Source of the DNA: Symsagittifera roscoffensis
Taxonomy: Eukaryota > Xenacoelomorpha > Acoela > Convolutidae
NCBI RefSeq assembly: GCF_963678635.1
Contig: NC_087066.1
Span: 29,703,301-29,767,300, forward strand
DNA length: 64,000 nt
Reading direction: 5' to 3'
Of the stretch, positions 34,901 to 49,900 are shown in pieces. The translations under genes were made by a program, and so were the position numbers. The number at the start of each line of letters is the position of its first letter. Within the stretch, counting starts at the first letter, position 1. A model generated the notes under the pieces. The model did not search any database and was not told the DNA's origin. It worked only from the letters and a program-made list of their open reading frames with translations.

Positions 34901-37900
34901 CCAGTCAGCCCCGTAAAAAATTTTAGCCGAGCAAATATTGAAATTTGTGTTTTGGAGGACCTTTAATTTTGAGGGAGAGGGCGATCTTTACTAGGAAAAA
35001 CCCAAAATTTGATTTATTTGAAGACTTTTACGGCGATTTATTTGTTCCAAAAAGTTTGAAAATTTTTTCGTTGTCTTAAGTCCAGTAATACTTAAGAACA
35101 TCTTTTTGTTGAAAATATGTGATCATTATAACTTCGCATGGCCTAGGATTGGCAAACATCTCTGCTTACTGACCCCATCCCCCCGCTCATTTTATTTTTC
35201 GCTGAAATTTTTTTTTTCATCATCGCCAAAATCACACAATTGCTATCAAACGCGAGGTTTAAAAATCTGAGAATATTGGAGTTTTAAGCCCAAGAGAATC
35301 GTGAATGCTCTATTTTTCAGGTATTTTCAATAGATATTTTAGCAGCTGAATAAAAATTTCCAATTAATTGACATCTTTCCGTTTGTAAATCGTTCCAGCT
35401 CTACTCGAAAGTGAGCTGGGTTCACCTGAAATGCTTTTTACAATGAACTAGATACATCGCTTTCTTTTATGTATACCTTGCCACTTAACCTTGAAAATTG
35501 AGACCCACGTGTTAAAATTCAACTAACGTCATTAAATATGTGTCATAGTACCAAGCGTTTGCATTTAGCTCTCCAGTTATTTAATTAAGTTCGTTTTCTG
35601 ATTTTAATTGTCATATACATTAATTCAATTAAAAATATTATTCCCGTCAACATTCATTGAAGCCTTTGTTTTCTTTTTATTCAATGTCTCTCTTTTCCAA
35701 AGGAGGCTCAACTCAAGTTAACATTTTACACCCACGCACAAACGCTTCGATTTCAACTGTTAAAAATTATTCAACGTGGTCATAGTACAATGAACGGGCT
35801 CTTTTCCACTTTCCCTCACATTTGAATTTCAGTTTGAAAAACTAATTTTACTTTGTCCTACTAATGAACTTTTGCATTAGGAACAAACTAAGGTTTTTTC
35901 TTCTCCCGCACCTGCAAAATTTTTTAAATAAAAAAATTTGCTCCCATGTTATGAAAATTGATATACGGACTAATGAGGCCATGGCAAACACATTTGGTCT
36001 TCATAATTAACCTTGTAAAACCACTCGATACACCTTAATAATGATGTTCCTGTGAGGTGGGGGGAGGAAAAAAAGAGCCAAAACTAACTATTGTAAACAA
36101 AGTAAAGTTGGGCCCATCTGAACATTCTCCGGCTCTTTTCCAGTTCCCCCTTTTCAAAATACCGAGTTTTATGTTTGTTTTAAGTGTTATTGCGGCTAAA
36201 TGCGTGATGTTACGCTGTAATGTATGAAGAACAAATTTGGGCTCTTTTCCTGTCCCCCTCCTTTGATATTTTCTGAAATTCAATATATGAAAGTCTATTT
36301 AAACTGACTTTTTATAATATAAACTGCGTTCAAACGTGTGAGCATGAACAGGTGAACAAATTTTTACAGCATTTTTAACATGCAAAGTGCCGTGTGAACA
36401 GTTTTTGAACAGTTTTATTTTGTAATTTTTCGAGGGGGGTGGGAAACTGGAAAAGAGCTCAAATTTGTGCACAGTTGTCGATTTGTTCACCACGCCAAAT
36501 TTCATTGCATTATGACAAGGTTAAATAAGTTTTTTGAATTTGAAAGGGGGGACTGGAAAAGAGCCCATTCTCCACCAACATCGACCAATTCAACTTTCTC
36601 CTCCTCAACCAAATAAAAGACGAAAATTTATTAAAAATTTATTGTATTACTAGACATTTTTGACTGATTTTTGTATATCCTTCGAAAGGCATTGTTGCCC
36701 TGAGCTCAAAATTAAAAAAGTATTTCACCTGTGATCTTTTTACAAAAAGTTATGGGGGTTTATAGATAGCCAATTTGGGACAATTACTCGCGATCTATTT
36801 CGCGCTATTAACGCGATATCGGCTATTAAAGAGGTGAAATTAATTGACATCTTTCCGTTTGTAAATCGTTCCAGCTCTACTCGAAAGTGAGCTGGGTTCA
36901 CCTGAAATGCTTTTTACAATGAACTAGATACATCGCTTTCTTTTATGTATACCTTGCCACTTAACCTTGAAATTTGAGACCCACGTGTTAAAATTCAACT
37001 AACGTCATTAAATATGTGTCATAGTACCAAGCGTTTGCATTTAGCTCTCCAGTTATTTAATTAAGTTCGTTTTCTGATTTTAATTGTCATATACATTAAT
37101 TCAATTAAAAATATTATTCCCGTCAACATTCATTGAAGCCTTTGTTTTCTTTTTATTCAATGTCTCTCTTTTCCAAAGGAGGCTCAACTCAAGTTAACAT
37201 TTTACACCCACGCACAAACGCTTCGATTTCAACTGTTAAAAATTATTCAACGTGGTCATAGTACAATGAACGGGCTCTTTTCCACTTTCCCTCACATTTG
37301 AATTTCAGTTTGAAAAACTAATTTTACTTTGTCCTACTAATGAACTTTTGCATTAGGAACAAACTAAGGTTTTTTCTTCTCCCGCACCTGCAAAATTTTT
37401 TAAATAAAAAAATTTGCTCCCATGTTATGAAAATTGATATACGGACTAATGAGGCCATGGCAAACACATTTGGTCTTCATAATTAACCTTGTAAAACCAC
37501 TCGATACACCTTAATAATGATGTTCCTGTGAGGTGGGGGGAGGAAAAAAAGAGCCAAAACTAACTATTGTAAACAAAGTAAAGTTGGGCCCATCTGAACA
37601 TTCTCCGGCTCTTTTCCAGTTCCCCCTTTTCAAAATACCGAGTTTTATGTTTGTTTTAAGTGTTATTGCGGCTAAATGCGTGATGTTACGCTGTAATGTA
37701 TGAAGAACAAATTTGGGCTCTTTTCCTGTCCCCCTCCTTTGATATTTTCTGAAATTCAATATATGAAAGTCTATTTAAACTGACTTTTTATAATATAAAC
37801 TGCGTTCAAACGTGTGAGCATGAACAGGTGAACAAATTTTTACAGCATTTTTAACATGCAAAGTGCCGTGTGAACAGTTTTTGAACAGTTTTATTTTGTA

Positions 37901-40900
37901 ATTTTTCGAGGGGGGTGGGAAACTGGAAAAGAGCTCAAATTTGTGCACAGTTGTCGATTTGTTCACCACGCCAAATTTCATTGCATTATGACAAGGTTAA
38001 ATAAGTTTTTTGAATTTGAAAGGGGGGACTGGAAAAGAGCCCATTCTCCACCAACATCGACCAATTCAACTTTCTCCTCCTCAACCAAATAAAAGACGAA
38101 AATTTATTAAAAATTTATTGTATTACTAGACATTTTTGACTGATTTTTGTATATCCTTCGAAAGGCATTGTTGCCCTGAGCTCAAAATTAAAAAAGTATT
38201 TCACCTGTGATCTTTTTACAAAAAGTTATGGGGGTTTATAGATAGCCAATTTGGGACAATTACTCGCGATCTATTTCGCGCTATTAACGCGATATCGGCT
38301 ATTAAAGAGGTGAAATTAATTGACATCTTTCCGTTTGTAAATCGTTCCAGCTCTACTCGAAAGTGAGCTGGGTTCACCTGAAATGCTTTTTACAATGAAC
38401 TAGATACATCGCTTTCTTTTATGTATACCTTGCCACTTAACCTTGAAATTTGAGACCCACGTGTTAAAATTCAACTAACGTCATTAAATATGTGTCATAG
38501 TACCAAGCGTTTGCATTTAGCTCTCCAGTTATTTAATTAAGTTCGTTTTCTGATTTTAATTGTCATATACATTAATTCAATTAAAAATATTATTCCCGTC
38601 AACATTCATTGAAGCCTTTGTTTTCTTTTTATTCAATGTCTCTCTTTTCCAAAGGAGGCTCAACTCAAGTTAACATTTTACACCCACGCACAAACGCTTC
38701 GATTTCAACTGTTAAAAATTATTCAACGTGGTCATAGTACAATGAACGGGCTCTTTTCCACTTTCCCTCACATTTGAATTTCAGTTTGAAAAACTAATTT
38801 TACTTTGTCCTACTAATGAACTTTTGCATTAGGAACAAACTAAGGTTTTTTCTTCTCCCGCACCTGCAAAATTTTTTAAATAAAAAAATTTGCTCCCATG
38901 TTATTAAAATTGATATACGGACTAATGAGGCCATGGCAAACACATTTGGTCTTCATAATTAACCTTGTAAAACCACTCGATACACCTTAATAATGATGTT
39001 CCTGTGAGGTGGGGGGAGGAAAAAAAGAGCCAAAACTAACTATTGTAAACAAAGTAAAGTTGGGCCCATCTGAACATTCTCCGGCTCTTTTCCAGTTCCC
39101 CCTTTTCAAAATACCGAGTTTTATGTTTGTTTTAAGTGTTATTGCGGCTAAATGCGTGATGTTACGCTGTAATGTATGAAGAACAAATTTGGGCTCTTTT
39201 CCTGTCCCCCTCCTTTGATATTTTCTGAAATTCAATATATGAAAGTCTATTTAAACTGACTTTTTATAATATAAACTGCGTTCAAACGTGTGAGCATGAA
39301 CAGGTGAACAAATTTTTACAGCATTTTTAACATGCAAAGTGCCGTGTGAACAGTTTTTGAACAGTTTTATTTTGTAATTTTTCGAGGGGGGTGGGAAACT
39401 GGAAAAGAGCTCAAATTTGTGCACAGTTGTCGATTTGTTCACCACGCCAAATTTCATTGCATTATGACAAGGTTAAATAAGTTTTTTGAATTTGAAAGGG
39501 GGGACTGGAAAAGAGCCCATTCTCCACCAACATCGACCAATTCAACTTTCTCCTCCTCAACCAAATAAAAGACGAAAATTTATTAAAAATTTATTGTATT
39601 ACTAGACATTTTTGACTGATTTTTGTATATCCTTCGAAAGGCATTGTTGCCCTGAGCTCAAAATTAAAAAAGTATTTCACCTGTGATCTTTTTACAAAAA
39701 GTTATGGGGGTTTATAGATAGCCAATTTGGGACAATTACTCGCGATCTATTTCGCGCTATTAACGCGATATCGGCTATTAAAGAGGTGAAATGTTTACGC
39801 AATTTAATTTATATCCTTTTTCTCGAAAATACTGCATCCTGGGTGGTTGAAAATTCGCATCGTTCATTTTGCGTAAAAACAAAATAGCCAAGTGAACTTT
39901 ATCACCGTTATTCATTTTGGGGGGGGGGGGGAATTGTTCACATGGTCCCAAATTTGTTCTTCATTTCATAATAGTAGGTGTTGAAGTTTAAAATAAAAAG
40001 AATTTATTATAATTTATTTTTCATTAAAGTCGGTCAAGTCATAATCAACAACCTTTGTTTCACCGCGTTATTTAGTTGTCAATTTAAAAGTTAAAAATCA
40101 TTAGTAGATATTGATTCACTTTTTCTCGAATATAGCAATTACAATTTCATTTAGAGTTTTATGGTTCTAAACAACCATGCCTAGAAATTGACCAATCACA
40201 GATGACTGTTTCAATACTTTACATCGTAACATCACGCATTCAGCCATAATAACACGTAAGACAGCTGAGAAAATTAAAAATTTGAAATGTGGAGGGCGGG
40301 ATGTGGACTGAAAAGAGCCAAAGAACGTTTGCTTGATGAGCAAATTGACTATTCATCTTATTCCTCTCCTTCATCATTGTATCACTCACATGCTGCATGT
40401 AGCCATAATAGCAGAGCATGTAAAAAAGCTATGAAAAGAAATTTTGGAGAAGTTCGAAAGAGACCAATTTTGTGCCATGTTGCAGCTAAACGTGTAGTAT
40501 TACGTTGCAAGGTATAGAAACGGTTTCCTAACGTTGTGACATTAAAAAAGTTTTTTCTTTCAAAATTGAAATTCAATTTTGTCTAAATATAGAAAAGAGC
40601 GAAGAACACTTCCAATGTTTCTATTGAAAAGAGAGATAACGATGAAATCGATTGGAAACTTTCAGTCTGAGAATGACTTTCATGTATGCGGAAGAACTGA
40701 CGTGTTCGAAACCATTATTGTCCTTTTGAATCATCTATTTAACTTAATTTAGATGTGTGAAATCATTTTAAAAACTAGCCGAAAATGTCTAACAATGAAA
40801 TGGTTATTTGTTTGTGGGCAATGATTAACAAGGGTTTTGAAACTGGGTTCTAAATTTCCCATTGAACTTAAATTTACGGTTTCCCCTAGCCCTCTCCTCC

Positions 40901-43900
40901 ACCGCTCGCTCCACACACACAGACCCAAAAATTGAAAGTCTCATCCCAATCATCTCTTAAAAGTAATTAAAACTAATGATATTAGTGAAGACTCTTATAT
41001 AGGTCATGCTCATTTTTGTTTTTTTTTTCAGGAAAAAGTCTTACAATGTGCATGAAAGTCTCTAATAACTACAGATGTGCATTCTTACATATTGATGCAT
41101 TTATGAATGCCTTTAGGTACATATGCGCATTTTGATTTAATTGAAATTCATCTGCTGAAAGTGATGTAAATAGCACTTTCCAAAAAGCGCCAATCATATT
41201 TCGTTCTAGAAATTCAAATATCTTAAATCTATTTTTTCTTTGAAATTTGCAACTTAGATTTTTTCAACAAAGTCAGTGTTTTTTTATGTTTACTTGCGTT
41301 CATTAATCTTTTCTAATCTTTGATTGGCTATTTTTTAACTTTGCCATATTTTTATGATTTTTTGCTGGATTAATTGAGACTATTCTTATGAATCCTCTTC
41401 TTTTTCTTTTAATCACTCGCGTGTTGCATGAAGCCATAACATCAGAGCACGGAAAATTGCTTTGAAAAAAGGTTTCGTGTAAATCAAAAGGGCCCAGATT
41501 CGCGACCTGTTTTGGCTAAACACGTGGTATTGGTATTACGTTACGATGCAAGGTATGTGAAACAAATAGTTTTTCAAAATTGAAATTCAAATGTGTCTAA
41601 ATATCGAAAAGAGCCAATAACGCTTCCAATGTTTTTTTGGAAAAGAGGGATAACGATGAACTGGATTGAAGTTTTTTGATTTGAGGACTTTAATTTAATT
41701 TTTTTTTAAATTTAATTTAAAAATTTGATTTCAAATTGAGAAAATAGCTGAAAAATTTCCAACAGTGAAATAATTTTTTGGTTGTGGACAGAGATTAGCA
41801 AAGGTATTCTAGGTAGAAGATTTTTCTCAGTCAAGTTTTTTTCTGCAGGACTCATCTCCTTAATTCTCCAACTCCCATTGACCTGTTGCCCAACAGACGC
41901 ATTTCGATTCGACATTAGTTGTTATGTTGATGTTAACTTACCACCGACTACGCCTTAAAGTTTTTTATTTTCTCGTTTTTACTTTAAATGCTTTTATCTG
42001 GCGATGTTCAACAACTGTTGATAAAATGTTGAGTGGATTCTCTGATGCTTACAGCGGTGTTGTGTGCAAAGATTTTTAGAACGGGACGGCCATTTGAAAA
42101 ATGTTTCACCTCTTTTTAAACAACTTATTTCAAATTTTTGAGCTCTGCCGAACCGAATTATTTAAAGAAATTTATTTAATCTTGAATGATTATTTAAAGA
42201 AATTTTCTCTGAGCCGGATTCAGGTTTTTCTTCTGAGGAGGTTTGTGTTTTTGGGCTTTTTTAATAGGCAGTTGAAAAAGCGGCATTTTACCTGCGCTGT
42301 CTTTGCCTCAGAGTTTACTTTATCGCACTCAGTATACATTGGCGCCCCCGACTCACAAGTAAAGCCAAACTGTTTCGTTAAGGTAAACTTGATTAAATCA
42401 GAAATTGAGAAATGCAAGGGATGAAAAGTTCTGCAAAATAGTCTGGTTTTGTATAGAGATAAAGATAGATATCGCTAAAAATTTGCTTTCCCCCCCCCCT
42501 CTCTCTCTCTTTCTGTAGTTAGAAATCACCTGAGCTTTTTAAATCCTTAATCATATAATTCGACAATTCATGAACTTAAACTTCAGGAACAGAATTTTGA
42601 ACTTCAGGAACAAATCAGCTCCACTCTCTCCCTTTTAGCTAAAATCCTAAAACTACCCCTGCATGAATTTCGGCTAGTTTTAAGGTGCTGGATTCAATGA
42701 TATAACAAAGAGACTCGGCTATTTTCCATTTTCTTATCCCCATGTAAAACAATAACGTTAAGTTGTTTAAAAATTCATACGTCAGTTTGCATGTTAGCAT
42801 TGTTCTGAAAATGGGTTCTCTTGTTCACGATGACACGTTTTATGCCAATTAAGAACATCAAAAGCCAATTTACATAGGCTTTCCTAAATTGAATTTCAGA
42901 AAAAATTAAAAAGGGAACTGGAAAAGAGCGAGGGGCTCTTTTCCACTCTTCTACCCCACCTTTTAATTGAAATTTTGAAAAAAAAAACACCTATAACGTT
43001 GTCATAATACAATGAATCTTGGCATCGTGAACAAACCAACAATTGTGAAAAGATTTGTTCTTCGTTCCTTAAATTGTAACATTACGCGTTTAGCCTTAAT
43101 AACACGTCAAACAACTATTTTAAAATTTTGAAAGGTGTGGGTGTAGTGGAAAAGAGCAATTGAAGGCAACCATTTGGGAAATTAAATTGTTTTATAATAT
43201 AGCGTCACTGAATATGAAGTAGCGTCAATTTATAGCGCCTCTTGAACATCTATTGCCGTTTTTTCCGTTAATTCTATAAACCACCCAACGTTATTTTCAG
43301 CTGGTTAAATCAGAAGATTTTGGAGTGAGTGGAAACATTAGTAATGATTTCACCTTTATTGTTGACGTTGGTTTGTAATGACGTAGGATAAAAAAGATTA
43401 ATCACCCTGTTCTGTTGACAAAGCAGACAACATTTCCTATCTGAAAAGGGAATTTTTTGTTTGCTCTAATAATAGCAACAATTGTACTGTTTTTAGTCTA
43501 AAATTAAATTTCGCCGGTGTAACTATGGGGAAGTTTTTCTCATTACGTCTGCGGAAAAAGTGAATTGGTATATTGTAAGTTTTCCTTTCTTTTGCGTCCC
43601 CTCTGCAGTTTTACAATCGCGTTGAACCTTCAATGAAAAAGGCTTCAATTTCCTGCAAGAAAGTCCATATGTTTCGACAGAATTTAACTCTTATTTGCTC
43701 AATTGTTGAACTTAACTTAACATTTATTACTAAGCTTAAAAAGCCACTCAGCTGAATTCGGTCCTCTGGATTTTTCTTTATCTTCTAATGAACTTCTGAA
43801 ACTGGACTGTTTTTTTATTCAGTGAAAATAAACGATTATGGTCAGTCTGAAAATATCGTCCAAGGACCTGGTCCCGTTACTTCACAACAATTCACTTGAT

Positions 43901-46900
43901 GTCAACTTCAGAAGAAAAAGTAATTTTTATTTTTATCCCCGCAAACTTTGATCTTGTGATAACTTTCATATTAGTAACCTACTGAGCTTTCTATTGAAAA
44001 CAAATGGCTCGTAGTTTTCCACTTTTCTCAAATATCTCATAATTGCTTATAATTATTTTAGTTTTGACAAGTTTATTCTTAAGTAATTTTTTGCGGTGTA
44101 CAAATTTAATCGTTTTTTCCTCAGTCGATTTTACTAGAGCTTTTTTTGCTGAAAATGGCATCCTTGAACCCATTTAAAGACCAAAGTCTTGCATTCAAAT
44201 TTAGCAGTATCGTTTTTCAAGATAGGTAGATCATTTATTATGTTTGAGCACCACTTTGCACGTTTGCAATAAGCAAGCGTTATCAAATCGGAATATAGAC
44301 TTTCTCAGGTTAACAACTTATTAAACAAAATCACTTAAATCATTTGATTGCTTGATTAATTATGAATTCTAATGTCTTAGCTTCTCCGGTACACTTGACT
44401 CAGAGGTAACGACTTTGCCTGATACGACAAAACTCGGTTCGAATCGGCCAGGACTTGTTTTTTTGGCTCTTTTTCTTTTTCCCCACCTGCACTAATTAGT
44501 ACATGACAAACATATTTGGTCTTCATACTCAACCTTGTAAAATCACTCGTTACACCATGAAATCGATGCTGATGTTAGGTACGGGGAAAGGAAAAAGAGC
44601 CGTTTTTTTAAACAGAAATTATTCCGCTCTAAAAAAATTGTCGGCCAATCGTTTTCTGATCATGTTCGTTTTCTGATCATGTTTTTCGGCTGAGCTCTGA
44701 GCTCCCAAATCACGGATTTGTTGTGCTGTTTTTGTTTTCATTTAATTTGAAGTTTTTTCGATTTACTAGCCCTGACTTTCCTTGAAACATACCGTTGCAA
44801 AAAAAAATCATTTTTGTTTTGTTTTTTGGCTTAGTTCACATTTCACGGATTTTTACGAGCTGTGATGTTCGTTGTAGTTGCAAGTTTTTCGATTAAATAA
44901 CCTTCATTGTTTTTCGCTTCAAAGCTTTTTTCGGCCTGTATAGTTTCGGATTATGTTTTGACGACATAGTGACCAAATTCACAATTTTGGGTCGTTTGAA
45001 GGGCCCTTCCCCCGACCCATTTCCCCAGGAGAAAAACAGAAGAGTAGGCGTCTTAGAGTTTTAGAATTTTATCGACTTAGCTTTATTGACTTAGTTACCG
45101 CTCGCTAAATGTTCCTGAAAGCTTATTTCAATATAGTGGTCGATTTTGTATATATTATTCTAGTGATTTTGGTAATTCAGTTCTAAAGTTATTTTTCCGT
45201 CCAGTTTTTCTGATGGGTGGAAGTTTTTCAAAAAATGTGTTGAGGCAAGTGGTTTCAAATTTTTTGAAGTCTGCTGAAGTTCAGAGTGGGCATTTTGGTG
45301 GCAAAAATTTCTGCGGCGTACACAATTTTTGAGAAGAAAATGCCGTTAATGAGCAAACTTTGAAAAGATTCAACATGAAAGTTAACGTTAGAAAAGGACC
45401 ATTTTGAAAAACTTCAGAACCAAAATTGAGAGGCGTTTGTGCTTAGGTTTTTGTTTCACGTCAATGGAAGTGACTGGAAAGAACTATGGTGTAGGGTCCG
45501 TTTTTTTTCAAGTAAATTTTGACTACCTCAAAGAAAGCGTTTAAGGGTGAGATCGCAATTAAAACTCTAGCAGAAAAATCAAAAAGGAAATTTTATGGAA
45601 AGCTGAACTCCCAAGTGTTTTTTTTTGTACAGTGTAAACATATTTTTTTCCGCTCTGTTTTGCTTTTTTCACTTGATACAATCACCTTTTCTAATAAAAA
45701 CAGGAAGTTTTGACAACAACAATTGCAAAATAAAAAGTTGTTGCAACAATTTAGGGCGAAGGACTTTTGAATTCGGGCATTTCCTTCAGAAAAACAAAAT
45801 AGTGTTGCGAGTTGCTAAATCCCTGTTCCGCAAAAATGAAAACAAAATTTGAAATATTATTTCGATTTTTTTTCATAAAGTTTTTATCACAAATTTTTGC
45901 ATAGCTAAATGTGGGTACAACTTTTTGAACTCATTACATAAAAACCGACTATTCTTTTATTGCATAGAAACCAGACCGACTATTGTTTTATTGGTGAATT
46001 TGAATAAATTTTTAAAACTTCCTTAATTTTTCTCCAGCTGCTTATTTTTAATTGAATTGGATTTCAATAGTGTTAAAAATGAGAGTGAGAAAAATAGACA
46101 CAATTGAAACTAATGGATATTCCACAAGATTGGAAAATCTACTTGAAACAGTTTGGTATACAAGATTGTGGAAATGCTTTCCACTTTTCTGATGCTTTCC
46201 ATAGCAGATTGTGTTGAGTGATTTATCATAAGATCATGAGAGACCCCTTTCACTCTTGATTTGATCGGTATTACAAAATTGAGAAAAACCGTTTTGAAAG
46301 TTTTGATTTTTAGAACACTTATGAGTGATTAAAAAGAGCAACTGAAGAAAAATCTGTCCATTAAGCTGTTAAAAATTAAATTTTCTGTTGTTAAAACTAA
46401 TTTTTGAAGCCTTATATAGTATTTGCAGAAATAGAGAGTATTTGCAGAAATTGAGTATAGAGAGAGAGAAATAGAGAGTATTTGCGTAGAGTATTTGCAG
46501 AAATTTTAGCCTGGAAGCAATCTGAAAAGAAAATTTGAATTAAAAATTTAATCGATTGTTTTTTGCCCCGATTTGCTTAGAAAATTAAAATTAGTTGAAG
46601 GTAGTTTTAATTTTGAAGAAAATAAGTTATAGTTTTCACCAGGGGGATTTAGGATTTTCTAGAGGGGCGGATTTTCATAAAATTTTTCAAAATTTTGTCG
46701 ATCTTTATTTTTTAGGCAGACAATTGGTTTTCCGAGAGCTTCCAGAACACTGTAAAGACCCTATTTTTATTAATTTGTCTGTGCCGCAGGCAAGTTTTTG
46801 AAAAGAAACAGCTCAAAAACGACGTTTTTGGACATCTTTTGGAAATTTTTTGAGCGAAAATTGCGTTTTTTCGGCGCGCGCTCCTCTTCAAATTAATTAT

Positions 46901-49900
46901 ATATTGGCGCCGAAGATGCCTTTTGAATAGCAGAGCATGTAAAAAAGCTATGAAAAGAAATTTTGGAGAAGTTCGAAAGAGACCAATTTTGTGCCATGTT
47001 GCAGCTAAACGTGTAGTATTACGTTGCAAGGTATAGAAACGGTTTCCTAACGTTGTGACATTAAAAAAGTTTTTTTTTCTTTCAAAATTGAAATTCAATT
47101 TTGTCTAAATATAGAAAAGAGCGAAGAACACTTCCAATGTTTCTATTGAAAAGAGAGATAACGATGAAATCGATTGGAAACTTTCAGTCTGAGAATGACT
47201 TTCATGTATGCGGAAGAACTGACGTGTTCGAAACCATTATTGTCCTTTTGAATCATCTATTTAACTTAATTTAGATGTGTGAAATCATTTTAAAAACTAG
47301 CCGAAAATGTCTAACAATGAAATGGTTATTTGTTTGTGGGCAATGATTAACAAGGGTTTTGAAACTGGGTTCTAAATTTCCCATTGAACTTAAATTTACG
47401 GTTTCCCCTAGCCCTCTCCTCCACCGCTCGCTCCACACACACAGACCCAAAAATTGAAAGTCTCATCCCAATCATCTCTTAAAAGTAATTAAAACTAATG
47501 ATATTAGTGAAGACTCTTATATAGGTCATGCTCATTTTTGTTTTTTTTTTCAGGAAAAAGTCTTACAATGTGCATGAAAGTCTCTAATAACTACAGATGT
47601 GCATTCTTACATATTGATGCATTTATGAATGCCTTTAGGTACATATGCGCATTTTGATTTAATTGAAATTCATCTGCTGAAAGTGATGTAAATAGCACTT
47701 TCCAAAAAGCGCCAATCATATTTCGTTCTAGAAATTCAAATATCTTAAATCTATTTTTTCTTTGAAATTTGCAACTTAGATTTTTTCAACAAAGTCAGTG
47801 TTTTTTTATGTTTACTTGCGTTCATTAATCTTTTCTAATCTTTGATTGGCTATTTTTTAACTTTGCCATATTTTTATGATTTTTTGCTGGATTAATTGAG
47901 ACTATTCTTATGAATCCTCTTCTTTTTCTTTTAATCACTCGCGTGTTGCATGAAGCCATAACATCAGAGCACGGAAAATTGCTTTGAAAAAAGGTTTCGT
48001 GTAAATCAAAAGGGCCCAGATTCGCGACCTGTTTTGGCTAAACACGTGGTATTGGTATTACGTTACGATGCAAGGTATGTGAAACAAATAGTTTTTCAAA
48101 ATTGAAATTCAAATGTGTCTAAATATCGAAAAGAGCCAATAACGCTTCCAATGTTTCTTTGGAAAAGAGGGATAACGATGAACTGGATTGAAGTTTTTTG
48201 ATTTGAGGACTTTAATTTAATTTTTTTTTAAATTTAATTTAAAAATTTGATTTCAAATTGAGAAAATAGCTGAAAAATTTCCAACAGTGAAATAATTTTT
48301 TGGTTGTGGACAGAGATTAGCAAAGGTATTCTAGGTAGAAGATTTTTCTCAGTCAAGTTTTTTTCTGCAGGACTCATCTCCTTAATTCTCCAACTCCCAT
48401 TGACCTGTTGCCCAACAGACGCATTTCGATTCGACATTAGTTGTTATGTTGATGTTAACTTACCACCGACTACGCCTTAAAGTTTTTTATTTTCTCGTTT
48501 TTACTTTAAATGCTTTTATCTGGCGATGTTCAACAACTGTTGATAAAATGTTGAGTGGATTCTCTGATGCTTACAGCGGTGTTGTGTGCAAAGATTTTTA
48601 GAACGGGACGGCCATTTGAAAAATGTTTCACCTCTTTTTAAACAACTTATTTCAAATTTTTGAGCTCTGCCGAACCGAATTATTTAAAGAAATTTATTTA
48701 ATCTTGAATGATTATTTAAAGAAATTTTCTCTGAGCCGGATTCAGGTTTTTCTTCTGAGGAGGTTTGTGTTTTTGGGCTTTTTTAATAGGCAGTTGAAAA
48801 AGCGGCATTTTACCTGCGCTGTCTTTGCCTCAGAGTTTACTTTATCGCACTCAGTATACATTGGCGCCCCCGACTCACAAGTAAAGCCAAACTGTTTCGT
48901 TAAGGTAAACTTGATTAAATCAGAAATTGAGAAATGCAAGGGATGAAAAGTTCTGCAAAATAGTCTGGTTTTGTATAGAGATAAAGATAGATATCACTAA
49001 AAATTTGCTATTTCCCCCCCCCCCTCTCTCTCTCTCTTTCTGTAGTTAGAAATCACCTGAGCTTTTTAAATCCTTAATCATATAATTCGACAATTCATGA
49101 ACTTAAACTTCAGGAACAGAATTTTGAACTTCAGGAACAAATCAGCTCCACTCTCTCCCTTTTAGCTAAAATCCTAAAACTACCCCTGCATGAATTTCGG
49201 CTAGTTTTAAGGTGCTGGATTCAATGATATAACAAAGAGACTCGGCTATTTTCCATTTTCTTATCCCCATGTAAAACAATAACGTGAAGTTGTTTAAAAA
49301 TTCATACGTCAGTTTGCATGTTAGCATTGTTCTGAAAATGGGTTCTCTTGTTCACGATGACACGTTTTATGCCAATTAAGAACATCAAAAGCCAATTTAC
49401 ATAGGCTTTCCTAAATTGAATTTCAGAAAAAATTAAAAAGGGAACTGGAAAAGAGCGAGGGGCTCTTTTCCACTCTCCTACCCCACCTTTTAATTGAAAT
49501 TTTGAAGAAAAAAAAAACACCTATAACGTTGTCATAATACAATGAATCTTGGCATCGTGAACAAACCAACAATTGTGAAAACATTTGTTCTTCATTCCTT
49601 AAATTGTAACATTACGCGTTTAGCCTTAATAACACGTCAAACAACTGTTTTAAAAATTTGAAAGGTGTGGGTGTTGTGGAAAAGAGCAATTGAAGGCAAC
49701 CATTTGGGAAATTAATTGTTTTATAATATAGCGTCACTGAATATGAAGTAGCGTCAATTTATAGCGCCTCTTGAACATCTATTGCCGTTTTTTCCGTCAA
49801 TTCTATAAACCACCCAACGTTATTTTCAGCTGGTTAAATCAGAAGATTTTGGAGTGAGTGGAAACATTAGTAATGATTTCACCTTTATTGTTGACGTTGG

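Larger units (their letters stand above)
35362..39789 (+). repeat. Three tandem copies of a 1476-bp unit
   Basis: Units are about 35362-36837, 36838-38313 and 38314-39789, in exact 1476-bp register with only rare base differences (for example A at 35497 against T at 36973 and 38449; a G to T change in copy 3 near 38905). Each unit holds the same nested TIR elements. The small open frames on the minus strand recur with the period and are by-products, not genes. Confidence 0.95.

Noticed and set aside
35797-36079. A third complete GGCTCTTTTCC-family element in the 1476-bp unit
   Set aside because: The two inverted ends exist, but the 8-bp flanks (AATGAACG and AAAACTAA) do not match, so these ends may belong to different insertions.
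36035-36505. Open frames of 82 and 68 codons on the minus strand, repeated three times at 1476-bp spacing
   Set aside because: They recur only because the DNA unit is tandemly repeated. The sequence they use is MITE TIRs and interior, including C/G runs, and a similar stretch at 46712-47098 arises from the same kind of module. No protein family is recognisable.
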